Of a stretch of DNA of 6,249 nt, positions 1 to 5,900 are shown one piece after another (position 1 is the first letter of the stretch; every line of letters begins with the position of its first letter). The position numbers and the translations under genes were made by a program. This stretch comes from Eubacteriales Family XIII. Incertae Sedis bacterium. GTDB taxonomy: Bacteria; Bacillota_A; Clostridia; Peptostreptococcales; Anaerovoracaceae. Below the pieces are notes generated by a model, which was given only the letters and a program-made list of their open reading frames with translations, ran no database searches and was not told the origin of the DNA. The stretch covers positions 1-6,249 of the forward strand of contig JAITHG010000273.1 of assembly GCA_031280075.1 (NCBI GenBank). The letters run 5' to 3'.

Positions 1-393
1 CTGCAGGTTTGTGAGGGCGGCGGCGGCGTTGAACGCCTCCCCGTCGTGGAAGGTGACACCCTCCCGGAGATGGAAGGTCCAAGTCTTCCCGTCCTTGCTC
101 ATCTCCCACGACTCGGCGAGCCCCGGTACCTGCCGGAAGTCCGCGTCAAGCTCGATGAGTGCGTTGTAGGCGAGGATCTGGGCATCGTCGAGCATCCCGT
201 TTGCAGGGTCGAAGCTGCCGAGGTCGAACTGGTCTCCAATGATCAGCTCTTGCGCGGGTGCCTCTTCTGATGCCTCGTTCGACGCGGGCGGGTCGCCCGT
301 CTGCCCCTGGGGCTCCTTTGGCGTGCAGGCGGCAAGCATGCACAGACACAGCACGATGGAAAGAACAAGCGATAGGGTTGCCTTGAATTTCAT
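1..393 (-). CDS. Peptide/nickel-type ABC transporter solute-binding lipoprotein, N-terminal part (truncated by window edge)
   Basis: This is the first 131 residues of an extracellular solute-binding protein (family 5, DppA/OppA/NikA type), which captures peptides, nickel or metal chelates for an ABC importer. The start at 393 follows an AGAAGGAGA ribosome site. Residues 1-22 form a hydrophobic lipoprotein signal, and the lipobox L20-A-A-C23 predicts lipid anchoring at Cys23. A low-complexity Pro/Glu/Ala linker (about 24-49) leads to the mature fold. The family's N-terminal hallmarks are visible: a start like LIIGDQFDLGSFDPA, then 'LAESWEMSKDGKTWTFHLR' followed by 'GVTFHDGEAFNA'. The last part resembles NikA-like proteins slightly more than oligopeptide binders, but the ligand cannot be decided here. 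Roughly three quarters of a normal family member (about 500 residues) is missing to the left. It lies 111 nt downstream of the FmdE-family gene on the same strand, which hints at a metal-related substrate (inference). Confidence 0.9.
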   Translation of the reverse strand, partial: MKFKATLSLVLSIVLCLCMLAACTPKEPQGQTGDPPASNEASEEAPAQELIIGDQFDLGSFDPANGMLDDAQILAYNALIELDADFRQVPGLAESWEMSKDGKTWTFHLREGVTFHDGEAFNAAAALTNLQ

Positions 394-399
394 TTTCGT

Positions 400-408
400 C
401 TCCTTCTA
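400..408 (-). promoter_or_regulatory. Ribosome binding site of the solute-binding protein
   Basis: On the minus strand the purine-rich AGAAGGAGA lies about 6 nt before the ATG at 393. It fixes the start directly before the lipoprotein signal peptide. Confidence 0.75.
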
Positions 409-440
409 AAGTAATACTGCCTTCAGCCGCCGCATCGGGG

Positions 441-469
441 GTTCCAGCCAGCATATATTCTGGCAGAAC
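441..469 (-). other. Intergenic stem-loop between the FmdE gene and the binding-protein gene
   Basis: GTTC/GAAC and GCCAG/CTGGC pair around an 8-nt AT-rich loop, with a small internal bulge. No T-run follows on either strand, so this is not a standard rho-independent terminator. It may be an mRNA processing or stabilising hairpin in the 111-nt spacer. It overlaps the weak candidate promoter. Confidence 0.4.
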
Positions 470-482
470 GGCAGGCTGTCGA
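452..482 (-). promoter_or_regulatory. Weak candidate promoter between the FmdE gene and the binding-protein gene
   Basis: On the minus strand TCGACA (477-482, five of six -35 positions) is followed after 19 nt by TATATG (452-457, four of six -10 positions). The spacer is longer than the usual 17 nt. The element may give the binding protein its own transcript, or it may be chance. The two genes could equally be read from one upstream promoter. Confidence 0.25.
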
Positions 483-504
483 TGGTTCTTGCGGGAGTTT
501 CCGC

Positions 505-1038
505 CTACTGATGCCCCCGGCTGTAATCCTGGAAGCAGTCCATGCAGACCATCTTGCCTCCCTGCATGCGCATTCTATGCTCCGGTGCCCGCTCCCCGCA
601 CTGTGCGCAGGTGACGGACGCGAACAGGCGCGCCTCCTGCGGCATGGGGAACGACGGCTCGGAAAAGTCGAACAGCTCGCCCAAGGGGGCATCCAAAATG
701 TGGGTCTGGTAGTCGCCCGGACTCATGCTGTCCGGCTTCGTCGCCTTGAAATACACGCGGAGGCACTTCCCGTCCCTGCGGTTCCAGAAGCTGAACGCCA
801 GCTTGCCCGTCCCGCGATAGATGAGGTTGCCCTTGCCGAACGTGCAGCCGAGGATGGCCTGCACGGCATCCACACAGCAGGCATCGTTTTCCGTCACGCA
901 GACGACCTCCTCGTCCGCGGATGCCTCCGCCAGCCCCAGTCGCCCCATGGCGGCCTCGCTCGCCCGCACGCCGATCGCAAGCCCCGGGCATTCGTGCCCG
1001 TGGAGGGCGCACGCCCTGTCCCAATGCACTTGGTTCAT
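505..1038 (-). CDS. FmdE-family protein with C-terminal zinc ribbon
   Basis: A complete 177-residue protein of the FmdE family, named for a gene in the formylmethanofuran dehydrogenase operon of methanogens. The family is widespread in non-methanogenic anaerobes, where its biochemical role is unsettled; links to molybdenum/tungsten or other metals are usually proposed. The signature HGHECPGL (residues 13-20) is present with His13, His15 and Cys17. It is followed by the second conserved block with Cys47, Glu50, Asp52, Cys54, Cys55, then GCTFGKGNL (64-72). The C-terminus is a four-cysteine zinc ribbon, C144-x2-C147 and C165-x2-C168. The start at 1038 was chosen because the family motif begins 12 residues later and an AGGCGAGGTG ribosome site precedes it. 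An in-frame ATG at 1128 would add 30 unrelated residues. No membrane segment or signal peptide is seen, so it is probably cytoplasmic. It is followed on the same strand by the solute-binding protein gene, fitting a metal-uptake or metal-sensing unit (inference). Confidence 0.9.
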   Translation of the reverse strand: MNQVHWDRACALHGHECPGLAIGVRASEAAMGRLGLAEASADEEVVCVTENDACCVDAVQAILGCTFGKGNLIYRGTGKLAFSFWNRRDGKCLRVYFKATKPDSMSPGDYQTHILDAPLGELFDFSEPSFPMPQEARLFASVTCAQCGERAPEHRMRMQGGKMVCMDCFQDYSRGHQ

Positions 1039-1272
1039 TTTGCACCTCGCCTTTCTGTATCCTTCTCGTGCCGACAGCCCCGCGCGCCACAGGCGGACTC
1101 CACGGGAACAGCACGTCAAAACATGCACGTTTCACTTTACAGTACGCTATGCAGGGATACAAGCCTCCGGGGGGGATAGAATTTTGGAATCGAAACTTTA
1201 AGGAGATGCCCTGGCGGGGGATAACCGGGGAAACGCTCGGGAAGCAACCTTCAAAAAAAGGACGGGTGACCA
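1039..1272. other. Divergent intergenic region upstream of the FmdE gene
   Basis: I see no credible gene here; open frames crossing it lack ribosome sites and family features. Read on the minus strand, the part next to the FmdE gene can fold: CGTGCTG (1109-1115) pairs with CGGCACG (1067-1073), including one G-U pair, around a GC-rich interior that can form CCGC/GCGG (1093-1096 with 1080-1083). This would lie in the FmdE mRNA leader. The minus-strand promoter could not be located convincingly; a TTGTAT/TAAAGT pair 17 nt apart near 1131-1160 is only weakly similar to consensus. A run of seven A at 1253-1259 lies just before the rightward promoter. Confidence 0.4.
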
Positions 1273-1301
1273 TTGACAGGCACGTCCCGCTCCTATATGA
1301 T
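1273..1301 (+). promoter_or_regulatory. Strong sigma-70/sigma-A type promoter
   Basis: TTGACA (1273-1278) is a perfect -35 box. It is followed by exactly 17 nt and then TATGAT (1296-1301), five of six -10 positions. Transcription should start near 1308 and run rightwards, giving an untranslated leader of about 130 nt before the ATG at 1438. It is the best promoter match in the window and probably drives the two small membrane-protein genes, possibly with the DUF3842 gene. Confidence 0.75.
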
Positions 1302-1307
1302 GGAGGC

Positions 1308-1437
1308 AGTCGCGTCACGAAGGCGCAAGATCAGTACGCAATCCAAGTCCGGTTTCAATAATACCATGAAGGTATTGGGGATGGCGAAGCCTCCTGTATT
1401 ATCGTTATGGTATTTTTATAATTGGGAGGAATGAAAA
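1308..1437 (+). promoter_or_regulatory. Structured 5' leader with competing stems, candidate cis-regulatory RNA
   Basis: The leader between the predicted transcription start and the start codon at 1438 contains mutually exclusive pairings. AATACC (1360-1365) can pair with GGTATT (1371-1376) as a local hairpin with an ATGAA loop. Alternatively AATACCATGA (1360-1369) can pair with 1405-1414 as a 10-bp closing stem with one G-U pair. That larger fold encloses a hairpin GGA-T-GGC/GCC-TCC (1379-1394) with a GAA loop. The right arm of the long stem runs into TTTTT (1413-1417), just before the ribosome site at 1424-1430. This arrangement suits attenuation or translation control. I could not match it to a riboswitch class I know, so the regulatory role is inference. 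Confidence 0.45.
1424..1430 (+). promoter_or_regulatory. Ribosome binding site of the 136-residue membrane protein
   Basis: GGGAGGA lies 7 nt before ATG 1438. An ATG at 1431 directly after it is too close and in another frame, so 1438 is the start. Confidence 0.8.
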
Positions 1438-1848
1438 ATGGCATGTTTTGTTGTTCCGGGAACGGAAGCGATCGTGACCACCATCATGCAGAAGGCGGTG
1501 GCATCCAAGGCGAAGAGGAATGGCTCGCCCTTAGCGGATGGCGAGCAGACGGATGACGGGGGAGCAGTCCGGATTCCGTTTGCAAGAAAACTGAGATGGC
1601 TGAACAACCTGCTCTGGGGCGGCAGCGCCCTGCTCGCGTTTGAGCATGTGTGGCACGGAGAGGTCACGCCGTGGTTCCCCTTCCTGACAGCAGCAGCCGA
1701 TCAGGCAGATACGGCGGAGATGTTGCACGAAATGGCGACGGCAGGTGTCTCCATGGCAGTCATCGTGACCGTCGTCTGGCTGGGATTGGTGGTCGGTGTC
1801 GGCGCGATGGAGAAGAGGGAACTCCGCGCGCGTCAGGCTGCGGGCTGA
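1438..1848 (+). CDS. Small two-helix membrane protein of unknown function, N-terminus MACFVVP
   Basis: A complete 136-residue protein. It begins with the distinctive MACFVVPGTEAIVTTIMQKA, which I recall from uncharacterised small proteins of anaerobic bacteria; no function is known to me. Residues 22-45 are a polar, charged linker. A first membrane segment lies at about 54-71 (following FARKLRW), with HVWHGEV at its outer end and an aromatic PWFPF at 78-82. A second lies at about 103-123, followed by a basic tail (EKRELRAR). His70, His73 and His97 with neighbouring acidic residues could bind a metal or haem, but this is speculation. Positive charges before helix 1 and after helix 2 suggest that both termini are cytoplasmic with a short external loop. 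It is the first gene after the strong promoter and structured leader, and lies 11 nt before the next membrane-protein gene. That spacing implies co-expression and perhaps a shared complex. Confidence 0.8.
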   Translation: MACFVVPGTEAIVTTIMQKAVASKAKRNGSPLADGEQTDDGGAVRIPFARKLRWLNNLLWGGSALLAFEHVWHGEVTPWFPFLTAAADQADTAEMLHEMATAGVSMAVIVTVVWLGLVVGVGAMEKRELRARQAAG

Positions 1849-1859
1849 GGAGGTGATCC
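1848..1859 (+). promoter_or_regulatory. Extended Shine-Dalgarno sequence
   Basis: AGGAGGTGATCC, directly before ATG 1860, is complementary to the 3' tail of bacterial 16S rRNA (…GGATCACCTCCT…) over 12 nt. It begins on the last base of the preceding gene's TGA stop. It predicts strong initiation of the second small membrane protein, perhaps in excess over its partner. Confidence 0.8.
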
Positions 1860-2180
1860 ATGACACTGCTCACCACGGTATTTGCGGCCATCGCCGCCAC
1901 AATCGTTTGGTACAGGAACGCGCCGGAGAACGACATGAAGCTCGGTGTCCTGTCCCTGATGTACTGGGGCGCATCGCTGATGTGGCTCATCGACGCGATC
2001 TTCGAATACGCAGAGCTGAAGGCGGAGTTCTTCACGCCTGCGCCGACCGACATGCTGAACGATTTTTACCTCGGTCTGTCCGTCGTGGCGCTCGGACTGA
2101 TCATCTGGCTCGTCATCCTGCTGATCAAGGATCCGAGGGGGGTGGTGCGGACTGCCCTGTTCAAAAAGGGCAGGAGCTGA
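1860..2180 (+). CDS. Small three-helix membrane protein of unknown function
   Basis: A complete 106-residue, very hydrophobic protein that I do not recognise as a named family. Three membrane segments are predicted: about 2-18, about 27-47 (GVLSLMYWGASLMWLIDAIF, with Asp45 near its end) and about 69-89 (rich in Leu, Ile and Val). The loop 48-66 is acidic at first (EYAELKAE) and then proline-rich (FFTPAPTD). The C-terminus is basic (KDPRGVVRTALFKKGRS), so it should be cytoplasmic. The start is fixed by the extended Shine-Dalgarno sequence ending at 1859, 11 nt after the stop of the upstream gene. Tight coupling to the MACFVVP protein suggests that the two act together in the membrane. The downstream DUF3842 gene may be part of the same transcript, but a 198-nt gap with a large inverted repeat intervenes. 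Confidence 0.8.
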   Translation: MTLLTTVFAAIAATIVWYRNAPENDMKLGVLSLMYWGASLMWLIDAIFEYAELKAEFFTPAPTDMLNDFYLGLSVVALGLIIWLVILLIKDPRGVVRTALFKKGRS

Positions 2181-2214
2181 GCCAAATCCGTGATTGTTCA
2201 CAACAGATCGCAAA

Positions 2215-2296
2215 TATTGCTCCGGCAGCTAAACATTGGACACAAAGCGGTGTGCCGGACGGCGCGGCTGTCCAAGGTTTAGCTGTCGGAGCAATA
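2215..2296. repeat. Long near-perfect inverted repeat (82 nt), hairpin or miniature element
   Basis: Arm 2215-2234 pairs with 2277-2296 over 20 bp, with only one G-U pair. After a single mismatch (2235/2276), TTGGACA (2236-2242) pairs with TGTCCAA (2269-2275). The 26-nt GC-rich centre can fold further. No T-run follows, so it is not an ordinary terminator. An additional 7-bp inverted pair, CCGTGAT (2188-2194) and ATCACGG (2312-2318), flanks it and may be chance. The shape fits the joined terminal repeats of a lost insertion sequence, a miniature inverted-repeat element, or a structured processing or attenuation hairpin between the membrane-protein pair and the DUF3842 gene. No target-site duplication is evident. 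Confidence 0.75.
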
Positions 2297-2378
2297 ATCA
2301 ATAGACCTACGATCACGGCGATGCTAGCATAGAATACGTTGGCAGTAGGAGAAGGATGTCGAAAGCGTAGGTGTAAAA

Positions 2379-2804
2379 ATGCGGATAGCAGTGGTAGACG
2401 GGCAAGGCGGCGGGATCGGGAGGGCGATCGTGGAACGGCTCCGAGCCGAACTGGGCGAACGCATCAAGATACTCGCGCTCGGCACAAACGCCCTTGCCAC
2501 CTCGCTCATGCTGAAGGCCGGTGCCGACGAAGGTGCCTCCGGGGAGAACGCCATCGTGGTGAACGCGCCGAAAGTCGATGTTATCGTCGGCAGCGTGGCG
2601 ATCCTCGCCGCCAATGCCATGCTCGGAGAGTTGACACCACGGATGACGGAGGCGATTGCGAACAGCCCCGCCATCAAGCTCCTGCTACCGCTCAACCGGT
2701 GCAGGCTCCTCGTGGTCGGCACCCGGACAGAACCCCTGCCGGTATACATCGACGAGCTCGCGCAGTTCGTCAAGGAACTGCTGGAGGGCAAGAAGAACCT
2801 GTGA
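2379..2804 (+). CDS. DUF3842 family protein
   Basis: A complete 141-residue soluble protein that I place in DUF3842, a small family of unknown function in Firmicutes. The N-terminus IAVVDGQGGGIGRAIVERL is a beta strand, a glycine-rich loop (DGQGGGIG, residues 8-15) and a helix, as in nucleotide-binding Rossmann-like folds. Further alternating strands and helices follow: KILALGTNALAT (about 30-41), AGADEGASGENAIVVNAP (about 48-65), then VDVIVGSVAIL. The protein ends with 'LLVVGTRTEPLPVYIDEL' and a charged C-terminal helix. There is no signal peptide or membrane segment, so it is cytoplasmic. The ribosome site (AGGTG at 2369-2373) is weak. A stronger AGGAGAAGG (2347-2355) sits in front of a four-codon frame that ends within the leader. 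The gene ends at a rho-independent terminator. Nucleotide or dinucleotide binding is a fold-based inference, not established. Confidence 0.85.
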   Translation: MRIAVVDGQGGGIGRAIVERLRAELGERIKILALGTNALATSLMLKAGADEGASGENAIVVNAPKVDVIVGSVAILAANAMLGELTPRMTEAIANSPAIKLLLPLNRCRLLVVGTRTEPLPVYIDELAQFVKELLEGKKNL

Positions 2805-2820
2805 ACCTGCGCACCGCCAG

Positions 2821-2847
2821 AAGGCCGGCTCGCCCCGGTCTTTTTTT
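2821..2847 (+). terminator. Rho-independent terminator after the DUF3842 gene
   Basis: AAGGCCGG (2821-2828) pairs with CCGGTCTT (2835-2842), with one G-U pair, around the loop CTCGCC. The stem is followed by a continuing T-run to 2847. It starts 16 nt after the stop codon and closes the transcript that begins at the promoter at 1273, or at an internal one. Confidence 0.8.
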
Positions 2848-2871
2848 GGGGCTGCAAGCCCGATAGGGCAG
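2848..2871 (+). other. Overlapping alternative hairpins after the terminator
   Basis: GGGCT/AGCCC with a GCA loop, and the overlapping GCCC/GGGC with a GATA loop, share the same GCCC and cannot form together. They sit at the start of the leader of the large secreted-protein gene. A function is not established. Confidence 0.35.
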
Positions 2872-2902
2872 GCATGAGACGGATGGTGAAGGATAAAAGA
2901 TG

Positions 2903-2909
2903 AGGGAGG
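2903..2909 (+). promoter_or_regulatory. Ribosome binding site of the large secreted protein
   Basis: A GAGGGAGG-type sequence lies 7 nt before ATG 2917 and selects the start that gives a clean signal peptide. No convincing promoter is visible in the short gap between the terminator and this site. Confidence 0.75.
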
Positions 2910-2916
2910 TTTGGAC

Positions 2917-5900
2917 ATGAAAAAGACTAAGGGCAGAGTATTGCTCACAATATTGCTGTCGATCGTGATGCTGGCAACATTCCTGCCAAGCACAGCCAGC
3001 GCGGCGGGGACGGAACCGCCGCTGATGGACGGGATCTACCAGATCGACTCCGCAGACGAGCTGGCATGGTTTGCAGAACAGGTGAACATCGGGAATACTG
3101 ACATCGACTGCATCCTGACAGGGGATGTCAATCTGTCAGGGACGGTTTGGACACCCATCGGCACACCTGCCAACGAATTCGCAGGCATCTTCAACGGGGA
3201 CGGGAAGACAGTCTCCAACCTTAGCATAACAGGCACCGGCAAATCCCAGCAGGGGTTCTTTGCCAACATCGGTTCGGACGGTCTCGTCAAGAACCTGTCG
3301 CTCAGCAACCTGACGATCAGCCTTGCCGGAACGAGCAACTATGTCGGCGGCATCGCTGCCAACAGCAAAGGGCGGATCGTGAACTGCACGGTGGGCGGGA
3401 GCATTGCCGCTGCACAGCGCGTCGGCGGAATCGTCGCATCGGCAAAGCCGGGTTCCGTGGTCGCCTATTGCACGAACAACGCCGCCCTGTCCTCCAGTGC
3501 GTCATCCGCCTATATCGGCGGCATCGCAGGCGAGTTTTGCGGACGCATCGAGTACTGCGCCAATACGGGCAGCATCTCGGTAACAGCAAACAATGCGTCC
3601 TTGACCGTATCCGGCGCGGGAGGCATTGCGGGGGCGAAATATTCGTCGGGGGCGACGGAGCACACCATCGACAACTGCTACAACGCGGGCAATGTGAGCG
3701 TTCCAACGCCGATGTTGAATACGGGCTACCGGGGCGGTCTGCTGGGCGTGGGAGCTGCAGGCAGTGCCACCGTACCGCTGGCGATCCGCAACAGCTTCAA
3801 TGTTGGTGCGGTCACACCGACCGACACCGGAAACATGCGCGGGGCGATTGCACCCGGATTCACGGCATACGCGAGCTTGGAAAACCTGCACTTTCTCGAG
3901 GGTAGCTGTGACAAGGCGCTTGGAGCCTACGCGGGGGGCGATGCCGATGTCACGCCCCATACCGCTGTCGCCTTCGCGGACGGGACAGTCCTTGCAGCGC
4001 TTCCTGCCGCCACATGGCAGCAAGGCGCCTCCTTTCCCGTCCTCAAGCCGTTTATCGACGACGGGCGTTATGACCCCGGCTATACGCCCGATCCTGAGCC
4101 GCTAGGCGACTACACTATAACAGACGAGGACGGCTTGTTCGACGCTGCCGCAGAGATCAACGCGGATGCCGCCGCGAACAACCGGAGCTACGAAGGCACG
4201 ATCACGTTGGTTGCCGACATCGACCTGGGCGGCGAAAGCTGGATACCGATCCAGCGATTTGCAGGGATGTTCGACGGAGCAGGGCATACGGTCAGCGAGC
4301 TGACGATCCAGCGCCCGGATTATGACCCGAACGTCAGCGCGACGAACTACGGCGGCATCTTCGAGGTTCTGGAGCAGGGGGCGACCGTCCAGAACGTGGT
4401 GCTCAGCGACGTGTTCATCCAGGCGGGGAATACTGCCTATGTCGGTGCAGTGGCAGGAATCAACCGGGGCGGCATGATCGAGAAAGTGGTCGTCACAGGG
4501 GAGATTTATGCCCGCTCCAACGTGGGCGGCATCGTTGGCGTGCATGAGGGCGGCACCCTATCGCAATGCGGCAGCACCGCTGACATTGAGGCTGCAAATC
4601 CATGGGGCAGCAATGCGGGCGGCATTGCCGGGACGATCGGCAAGACGAGCGGGGTTGGCACCGGGACGGCCGAGGCGACCGATGTTTACGCCCTCGGATC
4701 CGTCAGCGGGCAGAACAGCTACGTCGGCGGGCTGTTCGGGCAGATCCGCGGGGATGGGGGTAGCGGTGTCGCGGTCTCCGTGGCGAACGGCTACAGCCTC
4801 GGCGAGATCCACAGCACCTATGAAAATGGTCTGTATGGGGCGATCGCCGGCAGTGCCGTGAACGCTTCGGTGTCGAACATCTATTATTCGGGGGCTGGCG
4901 ACGGAATCTACCAGGCGAGCGGCGGGACGCTCAGCGTCGCGGCAAAGATGCGCGGGGAATTCGCGGACGGGACGGTGCTGGCGCTGCTGAACGCGGGCGC
5001 TGCCGAACCAACCTGGAAACAAGGTGCCGCTTCACCCATCCTCGGCTTTGAGGCGGATCAGCCCCCTGCCCAGTACACTGTCTCCTTGACTGCGGACGAA
5101 TACGGCACTGCGGTGCAGAGCGGGGACGGCACGTATGCGGTCGGAGCGACCGTCACGCTCACGGCGACGCTGAAAAACGATTTTAGCCACTATGTCTTCG
5201 TCGGCTGGCACGACGCAGACGATCTGCTCGTCAGCAGCAGCGCGGAGTACTCCTTCGAAATCTTTGGGAATGCCGCCCTGCACGCCAAATTCACCCCGAA
5301 CACGGATCCGGCGCAGAGCTGGTATGACCCTGCTTTGCCCGAATATACGCTGAAGACGGCGGATCAGCTCATCTATTTTGCACAGCTCGTCAATACAGGC
5401 GTGGACTTTGCCGGGAAGACTGTCAAGTTGGGACCTTTCGACGCAGCCACCAGCGAGGAGGAAATCGACTACGGGCTGGTCGGCAGCGTCTTCGACCTGC
5501 GCGGCAAAGAATGGCAGGGCATCGGCACGGCAGCGGGCAAGCCCTTTGCGGGGACATTCATCGGCAAAAGCGCCAAGGGCGGCACCTTCCCCATCACCCT
5601 GCCCGATGCCTCGTCGGTCGGTCTCTTCGGGACGCTCGCGCCGTCAGGGACGGTGATGCTGACGACCGTCAAGGGCGACATCGAAAACGCGTCCGGCCAT
5701 GTCGGCGGAATCGTCGCGCACAACAATGGAGAAGTGAACACCTGTGTGTTTGAAGGCAGCATCCTGCGGCATTTCGCGGGTGACGGCGACATCGGCTACG
5801 TCGGCGGCGTGGTCGGCTACAATTATGGCGCGTCTGTGACGAACTGCCTCAACAGAGGCAACGTCACCTTCGCGGGCGGCGGCAACGAGAACACCGCCGT

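Noticed and set aside
1039..1128. Upstream ATG at 1128 as the start of the FmdE protein
   Set aside because: It would add 30 residues without family similarity; the ATG at 1038 has a ribosome site and leaves the usual short lead before HGHECPGL.
511..1179. 222-codon open frame on the plus strand opposite the FmdE gene
   Set aside because: It is the antisense shadow of a well-recognised FmdE gene; it has no ribosome site, no family features and an arginine/alanine/histidine-rich composition typical of GC-rich antisense frames.
921..1361. 146-codon plus-strand frame crossing the divergent promoter region
   Set aside because: It overlaps the FmdE gene antisense and runs through the promoter and leader; no ribosome site and no recognisable domain.
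1360..1420. Fluoride or cyclic-di-GMP riboswitch in the leader, suggested by GGGGATGG and GGCGAAGCC
   Set aside because: The other conserved blocks of those classes are not visible, so only an unclassified structured leader is reported.
2324..2875. 183-codon minus-strand frame opposite DUF3842
   Set aside because: Serine/proline/arginine-rich antisense shadow of a complete DUF3842 gene, crossing its terminator.
3502..5022. Several 110-170 codon frames on either strand within the secreted-protein gene
   Set aside because: All are alternative-frame shadows of a single continuous frame with a signal peptide and repeated modules; none has its own ribosome site or coherent family pattern.
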